Source: DATFVA01 sp963832355 (GTDB taxonomy: Bacteria > Bacteroidota > Ignavibacteria > Ignavibacteriales > Ignavibacteriaceae). From it: a DNA stretch of 64,000 nucleotides. Shown piece by piece: positions 18,455 to 26,950 of the stretch (position 1 is the stretch's first letter; the number at the start of each line of letters is the position of its first letter). Position numbers and translations under genes: made by a program. The stretch covers positions 1 through 64,000 of the forward strand of contig CAWHTX010000022.1 of the NCBI GenBank assembly GCA_963832355.1, written 5' to 3'. The notes below the pieces were generated by a model. It had not been told where the DNA came from. It did no database searches and saw only the letters and a list, made by a program, of their open reading frames with translations.

Positions 18455-18578
18455 AATTCCATACGGCAGGTCTCCTGGCTCAGCTTGTATAGCCTTACAG
18501 TTGCGCGTCAGCTCCGGAATCTAACCGGATTCCCTATAATTCCCGTTCCAACCGGGACACCGTAATCATTTGAAAGAA
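18455..18578 (-). promoter_or_regulatory. cobalamin (adenosylcobalamin) riboswitch
   Basis: Read on the minus strand, the leader contains the conserved core AATCCGG...CCGGAGCTGACGCGCAACTG and, at 18480-18465, the B12 box AGCCAGGAGACCTGCC. These are the diagnostic elements of the cobalamin aptamer (Rfam Cobalamin). Binding of adenosylcobalamin represses the downstream genes, here the BtuB-like receptor and the DUF6580 gene. Boundaries are approximate: the 5' edge is set by the predicted start site near 18579. Confidence 0.95.
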
Positions 18579-18585
18579 CGATCTG

Positions 18586-18613
18586 AATATAGAAGAGAAA
18601 TTCAATAAATCAA
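18586..18613 (-). promoter_or_regulatory. promoter of the riboswitch-btuB transcript
   Basis: On the minus strand: -35 TTGATT (18613-18608), a 16-base spacer, then -10 TATATT (18591-18586). Predicted start near 18579, just before the aptamer. Confidence 0.55.
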
Positions 18614-18925
18614 AATTCACCTATTCATTCCTCGCTTCAAATAATATTATGTGGTTTACTTTGTCCTCTAAATCGATCGCATTTTCCTTACCTCCGCAAC
18701 CATGGCTAAAGATCCTCATCATAATTTTTGTCTCGGGTTTGACACATTCCTTCAATTCTAAATTGCTTTTCGTTGCCGATATAAATAATTTTGTTAAACT
18801 TATGTGCGGGGATTTTCCCCGTACCAACTGAAATTATTTATTGTCGTATTTAGAATATTGTTACCACAAAACACATTCAGTTCTAGCTTACCAATAAGTT
18901 ATCGTATTTATAAAGGAGAAATTTA
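18614..18925. other. gene-free stretch between the riboswitch promoter and sdhC
   Basis: 312 bases. Short frames exist on both strands (about 60-68 codons) but none has a ribosome site or a recognisable product. A small GGGGATTTTCCCC hairpin lies near 18807-18821. The right part presumably holds the sdh promoter. Confidence 0.4.
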
Positions 18926-19588
18926 ATGGGTTGGTTCACCTCGTTCATCGATTCGAGCCTGGGGAAAAAGCTTATTATGGCTGTTACGGGCTTGTTTTTA
19001 TACATCTACCTGATCATCCACCTCATTGCCAACCTTCTGCTGCTGAGAAGCACTGGAGATGCTTTCGAGGCCTACGCGGATTTTATGGCTGCATCGCTTA
19101 ATATCCCGGTCAGGATCATTGAAATAGTATTATTCCTTGCCTTTATCTACCATATTATAAACGGCATCAGACTCTGGTTTATAAACAATTCGGCCCGCGG
19201 TATCAAATACAAAACCAAAGATTCTGCTGCAAACAGCACTTTCTATTCGAGGTTCATGATACAGAGCGGAATTGTTGTACTTATTTTCCTGGTTATCCAT
19301 TTACTGGATTTCTTTATCCCATCCCGGCTGGGCTACATGCAGATGACGATGTATGATAGTGCAGTGGCTAAATTCCATGAGACCTGGTGGTCGATCTTTT
19401 ACATTTTTGCAATGATACTCCTTGCCTTCCATCTCGTTCACGCTTTTCAGAGCGGGTTCCAGACGCTGGGACTAAGACATAATAAATACACACCGTTCAT
19501 TAAAGGATTCGGCGTTGCTTTCTCGATACTGATTTGTATCGGATTTGCGTTAATTCCTTTTTACTTCATCCTGGGAGGAGGGAAATAA
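18926..19588 (+). CDS. sdhC: succinate dehydrogenase/fumarate reductase cytochrome b subunit (type B)
   Basis: 220 residues with five membrane helices. Heme-ligand histidines are placed as in diheme type-B SdhC/FrdC: in YLIIHLIAN, FIYHIINGIRLW, FLVIHLLDFF and FHLVHAFQSGFQ. It anchors the soluble subunits and passes electrons between the Fe-S protein and menaquinone in the inner membrane. Ribosome site AAAGGAG before the ATG. First gene of the sdhCAB operon, one base before sdhA. Confidence 0.95.
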   Translation: MGWFTSFIDSSLGKKLIMAVTGLFLYIYLIIHLIANLLLLRSTGDAFEAYADFMAASLNIPVRIIEIVLFLAFIYHIINGIRLWFINNSARGIKYKTKDSAANSTFYSRFMIQSGIVVLIFLVIHLLDFFIPSRLGYMQMTMYDSAVAKFHETWWSIFYIFAMILLAFHLVHAFQSGFQTLGLRHNKYTPFIKGFGVAFSILICIGFALIPFYFILGGGK

Positions 19589-19589
19589 T

Positions 19590-21503
19590 ATGAAATTAGA
19601 ATCGAAAGTACCCGCCGGACCATTAGCTCAGAAATGGACAGACCATAAGTTCAAAATGAAGCTGGTTAACCCGGCAAATAAAAGAAAATATAATATTATT
19701 GTTGTGGGAACAGGACTAGCAGGCGGTTCAGCCGCTGCGTCACTTGCAGAGCTTGGATATAACGTTGACGCTTTCTGTTTCCAGGACAGTGCACGCCGTG
19801 CGCATAGTATTGCTGCACAGGGCGGAATAAACGCATCCAAGAATTATCAGAATGACGGTGACAGTGTTTACCGCTTATTCTATGATACGATTAAAGGCGG
19901 CGATTACAGATCACGAGAGGGAAATGTATACCGTCTTGCAGAATTAAGCGCGAACATAATTGACCAGTGTGTAGCACAGGGAGTTCCTTTTGCACGTGAA
20001 TACGGCGGACTCCTGGATAACCGTTCATTCGGCGGCGCACAGGTTTCGCGTACTTTCTATGCAAGAGGCCAGACGGGTCAGCAGCTTCTGCTTGGAGCAT
20101 ATAATGCTCTGATGCGCCAGGTTGGTTTGGGTAAGGTTAAGATGTATCCCCGTCACGAAATGCTTGACGTTGTTATAATAGACGGTAAGGCAAGAGGTAT
20201 TGTTACAAGGAATATGGTAACGGGTGATATCGAATCTTACGCTGCCGATGCAGTTGTTCTCGCAACCGGCGGTTACGGAAACGTTTACTACCTCTCAACA
20301 AATGCCAAAGGTTCAAACGTTACCGCAGCGTGGAGAGCATATAAGAAGGGCGCCTTTTTTGCTAATCCCTGCTTTACACAGATCCACCCGACCTGCATAC
20401 CTGTAACAGGGCATTATCAATCTAAGCTGACGCTTATGAGCGAAAGCTTAAGGAACGACGGAAGGGTATGGGTTCCAAAGGATCCTAAGGATAAGAGACC
20501 TCCTTCACAGATCCCCGAAGAGGAAAGAGATTATTATCTCGAAAGAAAATATCCTTCATTCGGGAACCTCGTTCCGAGGGACGTTGCTTCAAGAAACGCC
20601 AAGGAAATGGTTGACGAAGGTAAAGGTGTTGGTCCCGCTCAGAATGCGGTTTACCTCGACTTTGCAGACGCAATCAAACGCCTTGGTAAAGATAAGATTA
20701 AAGATAAGTACGGAAACCTCTTCGATATGTATAAGCTTATAACTGCAGAGGATCCATACGAAGTTCCTATGAGGATCTACCCGGCTGTTCACTATACAAT
20801 GGGCGGTCTCTGGGTTGATTACAATCTTATGACTTCGGTACCGGGACTTTATGCCCTTGGCGAATGCAACTACTCCGACCACGGTGCTAACAGGCTTGGT
20901 GCAAGTGCACTTATGCAGGGACTGGCCGACGGATACTTTGTTATCCCTTACACTATCGGCGATTATCTTGCCCAGCATAAAACGGATAAACTTACAACAG
21001 AGCACGAAGAGTTCAAGAAGGTTGAGAAAGAAATAAAAGATAAGATAGCTAAACTCCTGGCAATTAAAGGAACCAAGACTGTAGACGAATTTCATCGTGA
21101 ACTGGGTCAGGTAATGTGGGATTATGTCGGAATGTCGCGAAACGCTGAAGGATTAAAGAAAGCAATTTCCAGGATCAAAGAAATAAGAGAAGATTTCTGG
21201 AAGAATGTAATTGTAGCCGGTGAAAATGAAGAATTGAACCAGTCGCTTGAAAAAGCGGGCCGCGTTTCAGACTTCCTCGAACTTGGTGAGCTGATGGCTG
21301 CAGATGCTCTTCACAGGGAGGAATCCTGCGGAGGACATTTCAGAGAAGAACATCAGACAGAGGAAAATGAAGCTAAGAGAGATGATGTTAACTTTGCTTA
21401 TGTGGCCGCCTGGGAGTTCAAAGGCGTAGAAAACAAAGCCGAACTGCATAAAGAAGAACTGAATTTTGAGTTCGTCCAACCTTCTCAAAGGAGTTATAAA
21501 TAA
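19590..21503 (+). CDS. sdhA: succinate dehydrogenase/fumarate reductase flavoprotein subunit
   Basis: 637 residues. FAD-binding Rossmann segment VVGTGLAGGSAAA at about 39-51. The His that carries covalent FAD is His72 in RRAHSIAAQGGINA. The substrate and active-site region contains HPTCIPVTG, RDVASRN and the C-terminal FAD-contacting segment GLYALGECNYSDHGANRLGA. It oxidises succinate to fumarate (or the reverse) in the TCA cycle and the respiratory chain. The length fits the type-B enzymes of Bacteroidota. Stop and next start overlap (TAATG). Confidence 0.97.
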   Translation: MKLESKVPAGPLAQKWTDHKFKMKLVNPANKRKYNIIVVGTGLAGGSAAASLAELGYNVDAFCFQDSARRAHSIAAQGGINASKNYQNDGDSVYRLFYDTIKGGDYRSREGNVYRLAELSANIIDQCVAQGVPFAREYGGLLDNRSFGGAQVSRTFYARGQTGQQLLLGAYNALMRQVGLGKVKMYPRHEMLDVVIIDGKARGIVTRNMVTGDIESYAADAVVLATGGYGNVYYLSTNAKGSNVTAAWRAYKKGAFFANPCFTQIHPTCIPVTGHYQSKLTLMSESLRNDGRVWVPKDPKDKRPPSQIPEEERDYYLERKYPSFGNLVPRDVASRNAKEMVDEGKGVGPAQNAVYLDFADAIKRLGKDKIKDKYGNLFDMYKLITAEDPYEVPMRIYPAVHYTMGGLWVDYNLMTSVPGLYALGECNYSDHGANRLGASALMQGLADGYFVIPYTIGDYLAQHKTDKLTTEHEEFKKVEKEIKDKIAKLLAIKGTKTVDEFHRELGQVMWDYVGMSRNAEGLKKAISRIKEIREDFWKNVIVAGENEELNQSLEKAGRVSDFLELGELMAADALHREESCGGHFREEHQTEENEAKRDDVNFAYVAAWEFKGVENKAELHKEELNFEFVQPSQRSYK

Positions 21504-22264
21504 TGGGAAAAGGAATGAATTTACACCTGAAAATATGGCGTCAGAAAAACCGTAACGCCAAAGGACAATTAGTCAGCTATGAAGTACAGGATATTTCTCC
21601 TGATATGTCTTTCCTCGAAATGATGGATGTATTGAATGAGAGCCTGGTGAAAAAAGGTGAAGAGCCGGTAGCTTTTGATCACGACTGTCGTGAAGGAATA
21701 TGCGGAAGCTGCTCGATGTTCATAAACGGAAGACCTCATGGACCACAGGAAGGCATTGCTACCTGCCAGCTTCATATGAGAAAATTCAAGGACGGCGATA
21801 CTATTGTAGTAGAACCGTGGCGCGCAAAGGCTTTTCCTGTTATTAAAGATCTTGTGGTCGACAGATCGGCGTTCGACAGGATCGTAATGGCCGGAGGATT
21901 TATATCAGTAAATACCGGCGGTGCACCTGACGCGAATGCTATTCCGATTTTCAAGGATGAACAGGAATCTGCTTTCGATGCCGCTCAGTGTATCGGATGC
22001 GGGGCCTGCGTTGCAGCATGCAAGAATGCTTCTGCTATGCTGTTTGTTGCGGCTAAGGTTTCTCATTTTGCACGACTCCCGCAGGGTAAGCCTGAAAGAG
22101 AGAAGAGAGTGCTGGCAATGGTAAAACAGATGGAAATCGAAGGATTCGGTTCCTGTACCAATACTGAGGCCTGCTCTGCCGAGTGTCCTAAAGAGATCTC
22201 AATGGATACTATAGCACAGCTCAGGAGAGAATATTACAGAGCCTCTTGCAAAAAAGAAAAATAA
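21503..22264 (+). CDS. sdhB: succinate dehydrogenase/fumarate reductase iron-sulfur subunit
   Basis: 253 residues. The N-terminal plant-ferredoxin-like domain holds the [2Fe-2S] cysteines (CREGICGSCSMFINGRPHG plus a later Cys in ATCQL). The C-terminal domain holds the [4Fe-4S] and [3Fe-4S] ligands (CIGCGACVAACKNAS, and CTNTEACSAECPKEI). It wires FAD in SdhA to the heme in SdhC. The start overlaps the sdhA stop by one base, indicating translational coupling. Confidence 0.97.
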   Translation: MGKGMNLHLKIWRQKNRNAKGQLVSYEVQDISPDMSFLEMMDVLNESLVKKGEEPVAFDHDCREGICGSCSMFINGRPHGPQEGIATCQLHMRKFKDGDTIVVEPWRAKAFPVIKDLVVDRSAFDRIVMAGGFISVNTGGAPDANAIPIFKDEQESAFDAAQCIGCGACVAACKNASAMLFVAAKVSHFARLPQGKPEREKRVLAMVKQMEIEGFGSCTNTEACSAECPKEISMDTIAQLRREYYRASCKKEK

Positions 22265-22304
22265 TCCGCACTTTAACCTGTAAATAAATAAGCAGGACAA
22301 TGTT

Positions 22305-22571
22305 GTGAGAAAAGCTTTCGGAGTAATACTTTTAATTTTAGTTCTTTCCGTGATCGTTTACGCCCTTTTCTACAGTGTTGGAAAGAACAAAATTAGCCGC
22401 GAGATCGATCTTGTATCTGGAGGTCAGATGCATAAAATTGAATCGATAAGGCAGATTGACAGCCTGACAGCAGACCTCAATTATGAATTTACCATCAAGA
22501 ACAAGGTGATTCATCCTGTCAGCCCGGACTCATTAAGAGTCCCGCGGAAGCAGGAAAGTCCTGCTGGTTGA
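22305..22571 (+). CDS. small single-pass membrane protein, unknown
   Basis: 88 residues, GTG start at 22305. One hydrophobic segment (VILLILVLSVIVYALFYSV) is followed by a charged tail (SREIDLVSGGQMHKIESIRQIDSL) that would project outward or into the periplasm. No motif recognised. It sits 40 bases behind sdhB and before a clear terminator, so it likely shares the sdh transcript. It may be an accessory of that operon, but this is only positional. Confidence 0.6.
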   Translation: MRKAFGVILLILVLSVIVYALFYSVGKNKISREIDLVSGGQMHKIESIRQIDSLTADLNYEFTIKNKVIHPVSPDSLRVPRKQESPAG

Positions 22572-22599
22572 TTATTCGCGTAATTCGCTGATCATATTT

Positions 22600-22631
22600 A
22601 ATCCCGGTTAACACTTTAATCGGGATTTTTT
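22600..22631 (+). terminator. intrinsic terminator of the sdh operon
   Basis: AATCCCG (22600-22606) pairs with CGGGATT (22621-22627). GTT/AAT extends the stem with a G-T pair to 10 bp around an eight-base loop, followed by TTTTTT. Confidence 0.85.
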
Positions 22632-22668
22632 ATATTTTCTCAAAGGAAATAAATAAGAGTAGGGCAGA

Positions 22669-24396
22669 ATGTTCGAAAAAGAAATTAAATTCATTATTGA
22701 TTTTACATTAAACCGTGTTAATAAATTAGGGTCATTTTTTCCGTTTGAGAGGCTCGCTTCCGCTGAAATTCACCCTGCGATCTTATCATATATTTCAGCA
22801 CACCTCGACTTCCTGATTTATGAAGACCGCAAAAAACTTCTTCAAAATTCCTCTTTTGATTATTCCGGCAGTGAAATATCTAATTATTTTAATCTCATTG
22901 GCGAAGAAATAAAAAAGAACAAGCGTCTTGCATTTGAGGATGTTAAAACACTCGTTACCCACGCAGTGACCTTTAATATAAATTATCTCGTACGACCAAA
23001 CTGGACTTTATCAAAACTGATATTCGATGAGAAAAAAACGAGGAACGTTAATGAGATCAAAATGATCCTCAACTATCTTTACTACTACGATTATATAAAG
23101 AACGTTTTCAACGGATACTTCTCGAAAAGAAAAATACTCTCACTGAGTGAAACAGAATTCGGGCTGATCCTGGGAAAAATTGACCGGCAGATGTTTAATG
23201 AGCATACCCGTGATCTTGTCGATAATGCACTCGTTTCGATTGGTGATTTTTTCAATGAGGGCGGGGTGAATAAAACCCGTATCGATACCCAAACAGTTGA
23301 ACTGTTCCTTAAAGAAAAAGATCTGATGGAGCCGCTGTTTAAGCTGAGGCGTTCGATACCGGCTGATGATAAAAGAAAATACGATATTGATGATATCAGG
23401 AGGATCCTGTATTCAAAAGAACCTGTGAAGGTTCAACCAGGAAAGGGGGAGAACCGGCCTGAAGAAAATGCTGCAGATGCAGACTCAGAGACAGCTACAG
23501 AGAGTCGTGCAGTTGAAGAGACCGGGGAAACTGGAGCCGCTGTCGATCTATCAGATCCGGACCTGAGTAAGACCGGGGAATCGGATACGGAAGAAACATC
23601 AGCAGCCGAAGAAAAAGCTCAGAATGAAAATGAATCAAATGAGCCGAAACCGAATGAAACAGAACCTGAATTAACAGGAGATGAGATATTGAAAGACGCG
23701 GAAGAAGGTTCAGGGGAAACTGCTGAGGAAGAGAAGGATAAGGAGATACTGCCGGAATCGCCTGATGATTTTCTTACGAGGTATAAGTCGGAATTAAAAT
23801 CACTTGAAGAACTTGAACAGCAGCTTGACGACCTAAGCGCCGAAGATGACCTGACCTTTAAAGAACTGGATGAAGAGGAAGAGGAAGAAGAGAAAGAGAA
23901 GGCTGAAGAAAAGAACGAGCCGGCAGAGGAAGAAACTGCTTCAGAAGTACAGGATAAAAATGAACCGGCCGCTGAGAAAACTACGGCTGAGGAAGATGAA
24001 CATAAGGAAACTGAGCCAGCCCCGTCGCGGGATACAGTCTCTGATGAAGAAGAACCAGGTTCAGATGAACTGATAATTGAAGAAGAGGAACTTTCATTCG
24101 ACGATGATGAAATTACTGAAGCGGAGCAGCCTGAACCAAAAGCCGCACCGGTCAGGAAAAATAATGATATACTGAGTTTCATGTCGAATAAGGAAATGGA
24201 AAAGATAGTGTCTAATGTATTTAATGAAGACGAAGAAGATTTTGTTAATACGATGGAGAAGATCTCAGAGTCTGCCAGTTATGATGAAGCAACTGAAATT
24301 CTTAAAGCAGTATTCTCTTCTTATAAGGTTAGTCCTTACTCCAGGGATGCAGTCACGCTTACAAATGCAGTCAGCAATTATTTTAACCAGGACTAA
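22669..24396 (+). CDS. unknown protein with long acidic linker between two conserved-looking domains
   Basis: 575 residues. Residues about 1-250 form an alpha-helical domain rich in aromatics (IKFIIDFTLNRVNKLGSFFPF, then LNYLYYYDYIKNVFNGYF). Residues about 255-490 are a very acidic, Glu/Asp/Pro/Ala-rich disordered linker with near-repeats of EEE, NEPAEE and ETEP. Residues about 495-575 form a compact C-terminal domain (DILSFMSNKEMEKIVSNVFN...VTLTNAVSNYFNQD). No known family recognised. Its stop is three bases before obgE, so it is probably co-expressed with that ribosome-assembly GTPase. No signal peptide. The linker produces long antisense frames that are not genes. Confidence 0.8.
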   Translation: MFEKEIKFIIDFTLNRVNKLGSFFPFERLASAEIHPAILSYISAHLDFLIYEDRKKLLQNSSFDYSGSEISNYFNLIGEEIKKNKRLAFEDVKTLVTHAVTFNINYLVRPNWTLSKLIFDEKKTRNVNEIKMILNYLYYYDYIKNVFNGYFSKRKILSLSETEFGLILGKIDRQMFNEHTRDLVDNALVSIGDFFNEGGVNKTRIDTQTVELFLKEKDLMEPLFKLRRSIPADDKRKYDIDDIRRILYSKEPVKVQPGKGENRPEENAADADSETATESRAVEETGETGAAVDLSDPDLSKTGESDTEETSAAEEKAQNENESNEPKPNETEPELTGDEILKDAEEGSGETAEEEKDKEILPESPDDFLTRYKSELKSLEELEQQLDDLSAEDDLTFKELDEEEEEEEKEKAEEKNEPAEEETASEVQDKNEPAAEKTTAEEDEHKETEPAPSRDTVSDEEEPGSDELIIEEEELSFDDDEITEAEQPEPKAAPVRKNNDILSFMSNKEMEKIVSNVFNEDEEDFVNTMEKISESASYDEATEILKAVFSSYKVSPYSRDAVTLTNAVSNYFNQD

Positions 24397-24399
24397 CAG

Positions 24400-25404
24400 A
24401 TGTTTATTGACTTTGCCGAAATCTTTATAAGCGCCGGAAGCGGGGGAGACGGAGCAGTAACTTTCAGAAGGGAAAAGTATGTCCCCAAGGGCGGTCCCTC
24501 CGGCGGCAATGGAGGGGACGGCGGCAGTGTTTTTATCGAGGCACACCATAACCTGGCCACACTTCTTGATTTCAGATACAGGAAAAAATACAAAGCCGGG
24601 AACGGTGAACCGGGAGGAAACTCACGTAAAGACGGCAGGAACGGCAAGGATGTAGTGATTAAAGTTCCCGTGGGTACGATAATTAAAGATGCAAAATCAG
24701 ATAAGGTACTGTTTGATCTTGATGAGGAGGGTGCCCGTGTGGCGGCCGCCAAAGGAGGCAAAGGAGGCAAGGGTAACAGCAATTTTGCAACCCCTACCAA
24801 CCAGGCACCGAGATTCGCCGAACCGGGAAAGCCGGGTGAGGAAATGAAGATAGTACTTGAACTGAAGCTTATTGCAGATGTAGGACTGGTAGGATTTCCT
24901 AATGCCGGTAAGTCGACTTTAATTTCTGCGATATCTGCTGCACGACCCAAAATAGCCGATTATCCCTTCACAACACTTGAACCAAACCTTGGGATTGTTC
25001 AGTACAAGGACTACCAGAGCTTCACTGTAGCCGATATACCGGGAATAATTGAAGGCGCCCACGAGGGAAAAGGACTTGGTTTAAAGTTCCTGCGCCATAT
25101 TGAAAGAACCAAGGTGCTGGTTTATCTTATAGATATTACTTCCGAAAACTATGAGAATGATTTCAAGGTTCTGCAGAATGAGCTGAAAAGTTATAGTAAG
25201 AAACTTGCTCAGAAACCGGGAATGCTGGTCCTTTCCAAATCCGACCTGGTTGAAGAATCTGAAATAAATAAACTCCTGAAGAAACGACTTAAAAAGCTCG
25301 ATAAAAAAATTCACATAATCTCTGCAGCAACAGGATCGGGTATTGATTCATTTCTTGATCTTACCTGGGAAATGATACAGAAAGAAAAGAACCAGGAAGA
25401 TTAA
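24400..25404 (+). CDS. obgE: Obg-family GTPase (CgtA/ObgE)
   Basis: 334 residues. The glycine-rich Obg fold (about 1-158, with SGGDGAVTFRREKYVPKGGP and GGKGGKGNSNFAT) precedes a G domain with G1 GFPNAGKST, switch I TTLEPNLG, G3 DIPGIIEGA and G4 SKSD. Obg assists late assembly of the 50S ribosomal subunit and links to stress responses. There is no long C-terminal domain, so the length is standard. Immediately downstream of the acidic-linker protein gene. Confidence 0.96.
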   Translation: MFIDFAEIFISAGSGGDGAVTFRREKYVPKGGPSGGNGGDGGSVFIEAHHNLATLLDFRYRKKYKAGNGEPGGNSRKDGRNGKDVVIKVPVGTIIKDAKSDKVLFDLDEEGARVAAAKGGKGGKGNSNFATPTNQAPRFAEPGKPGEEMKIVLELKLIADVGLVGFPNAGKSTLISAISAARPKIADYPFTTLEPNLGIVQYKDYQSFTVADIPGIIEGAHEGKGLGLKFLRHIERTKVLVYLIDITSENYENDFKVLQNELKSYSKKLAQKPGMLVLSKSDLVEESEINKLLKKRLKKLDKKIHIISAATGSGIDSFLDLTWEMIQKEKNQED

Positions 25405-25439
25405 TATATTAGCCATCATTAAGAACTGAAGGAGAGTAA

Positions 25440-26282
25440 ATGAAAATAATTCTTACAAGAGGTTTATTGGTCCTGTTTCTGGCTGTTCTGCCTGTTATTA
25501 ATTCCTGCGATACCGGTATAAATATTTTCTCCCTTCAGGATGATGTGCAGCTTGGCCAGGAATTAAATGCCCAGATACAGAGCGATCCGCAGGAATACCC
25601 TATTTTTCGAGGCGATCCTTCAATTAAGAGCTACATTGTTTCGCAAATCTTTAACCAGATCCTTGCTTCACCGCAGATAGAACATAAAGATGTTTTCAAT
25701 TACCAGATGAATATTATTGATGACGATTCTACTCTTAATGCTTTCGCACTGCCCGGCGGGTACATTTATGTTTATACAGGCTTGCTCAGGTATTTAACAT
25801 CGTCCGGAGCACTTGCGGGAGTGCTGGGGCATGAAATAGCACATGCTGAACTGCGGCATGCTACTCAGAGAATGACCGCATATTACGGTGTTTCAATTCT
25901 TTTGAATATTGTGCTCGGAGAGAATCCATCGCAGATTGAGGAAATTGCGGCTAACCTGTTTGTAGGACTCGGCTTTCTGGCAAACAGCAGGTCTGATGAG
26001 GACCAGGCTGATGAATATTCAGTTAAGTATCTGAATGATACAAGATTTTATCCCGGCAGCGTAATGTTTTTCTTCGAGGAAATGAGGGATGATGGGCTGA
26101 TAAGTTCCAATGCAAATGAGGTAGCAACATTTCTGTCGACTCATCCCGATCCTATCGACAGGATAGCCAGTACAAAACAGAGACTCCAGGATATGCATAT
26201 CGAGATAAAAAACTATAATGATACCGGCGAGGGCATATACCACGAGGAGTACCAGCAGAACGTCCTCAGCAAATTCAATTAA
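25440..26282 (+). CDS. M48-family metalloprotease, lipoprotein (BepA-like)
   Basis: 280 residues. A lipoprotein signal ends in PVINSC (Cys23). The zinc site is HEIAH at 131-135 in VLGHEIAHAELRHATQRM, and the third-ligand Glu is in the downstream region DEDQADEYSVKYL. M48 periplasmic proteases of the BepA/LoiP type degrade or help fold outer-membrane proteins. It lacks the TPR half of BepA, so it is closer to LoiP/YcaL-type proteins. Ribosome site GAAGGAG about 8 bases upstream. Confidence 0.92.
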   Translation: MKIILTRGLLVLFLAVLPVINSCDTGINIFSLQDDVQLGQELNAQIQSDPQEYPIFRGDPSIKSYIVSQIFNQILASPQIEHKDVFNYQMNIIDDDSTLNAFALPGGYIYVYTGLLRYLTSSGALAGVLGHEIAHAELRHATQRMTAYYGVSILLNIVLGENPSQIEEIAANLFVGLGFLANSRSDEDQADEYSVKYLNDTRFYPGSVMFFFEEMRDDGLISSNANEVATFLSTHPDPIDRIASTKQRLQDMHIEIKNYNDTGEGIYHEEYQQNVLSKFN

Positions 26283-26390
26283 TTGTGGATCCTCTACAAG
26301 GATCTATATAAAATCGATCAATTTCTGCCCCAATTATATTTTGATAGAAATCTATTAATTTCTATATTTACAGGCTAAAATATGAAGTTT

Positions 26391-26464
26391 GGCGGGGTAG
26401 CTCAGTCGGTTAGAGCAGTGGAATCATAATCCACGTGTCGGGGGTTCGAATCCCTCCCCCGCTA
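26391..26464 (+). tRNA. tRNA-Met (anticodon CAT)
   Basis: A 74-base cloverleaf: acceptor GGCGGGG with CCCCGCT, D arm GCTC/GAGC, anticodon stem GTGGA/TCCAC around loop ATCATAA (anticodon CAT), T arm GGGGG/CCCTC around TTCGAAT, discriminator A. The first pair is G1-T72, unlike the unpaired C1-A72 of initiators, so it is an elongator Met or possibly a lysidine-type Ile. CCA is not encoded. Confidence 0.97.
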
Positions 26465-26485
26465 CTAATTTCAGGAGAAAGATTT

Positions 26486-26854
26486 ATGTACGGAACGTTA
26501 ATAATTATAACAACAGCAGTAGCAATATTACTGATCATCATTGTACTTCTTCAGTCAAGTAAAGGCGGCGGCCTGGCCGGTACATTCGGCGGTGCAGGCG
26601 GAATGGGCACAATGTTCGGAACAAGAAGAACAGCTGACTTCCTGAGTAAAGCATCATGGTGGCTTGGCGGTGCTCTTGCAGTACTTACTATTATAATTAA
26701 TTTATTCTTTCTGCCCGGTCAATCAACTACCGAGCAGCGCGATAGTATAATCCAGAGATCAGGTCAGCAGAGTGTTCCGCAGACTCCGAGTCTGCCTCCT
26801 CAGCAGCCGCCTAATGTTCCTACTGAAGGAAACCAGACCCCGCAGAATAAATAA
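26486..26854 (+). CDS. secG: preprotein translocase subunit SecG
   Basis: 122 residues from the ATG at 26486, preceded by AGGAG. Upstream in-frame starts lie inside the tRNA. Two membrane helices (IIITTAVAILLIIIVLLQSS and a second at about residues 56-73) flank the conserved cytosolic loop SSKGGGLAGTFGG...MFGTRRTADFLSK, the SecG signature. The C-terminus is a Pro/Gln-rich tail not usual in short SecG. It assists SecA-driven translocation through SecYEG. The window also holds secA at 56068. Confidence 0.95.
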   Translation: MYGTLIIITTAVAILLIIIVLLQSSKGGGLAGTFGGAGGMGTMFGTRRTADFLSKASWWLGGALAVLTIIINLFFLPGQSTTEQRDSIIQRSGQQSVPQTPSLPPQQPPNVPTEGNQTPQNK

Positions 26855-26864
26855 GATTTGAGTA

Positions 26865-26930
26865 TGTCATTCCGGGGGAGAGATCTTTTAAGATCTCTCT
26901 CCCGAATTTTATTCGGGAGCGGGACGACAG
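26865..26930. repeat. intergenic palindromic element, probable bidirectional terminator
   Basis: Between convergent secG and dacB. A 14-bp stem (26874-26887 with 26890-26903, core AGAGATCTT/AAGATCTCT, one G-T pair) overlaps a second hairpin CCCGAAT-TTT-ATTCGGG (26901-26917). The flanks TGTCATTCC and GGGACGACA are imperfect inverted repeats. This nested form resembles dispersed repeat palindromes seen between genes in many genomes. Confidence 0.6.
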
Positions 26931-26950
26931 CAGCTTTCATCTTATCATTT

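Noticed and set aside
18621..18831. Frames of about 60-68 codons on both strands upstream of sdhC
   Set aside because: No ribosome site, no motif, and they overlap each other. The left edge abuts the riboswitch promoter, so the stretch is probably regulatory or spacer.
23619..24182. Long minus-strand frame of Ser-rich sequence opposite the acidic-linker protein
   Set aside because: It is the antisense reading of GAA/GAG-rich codons, which gives Ser/Phe runs. The + strand protein is flanked by proper domains and fits an operon.
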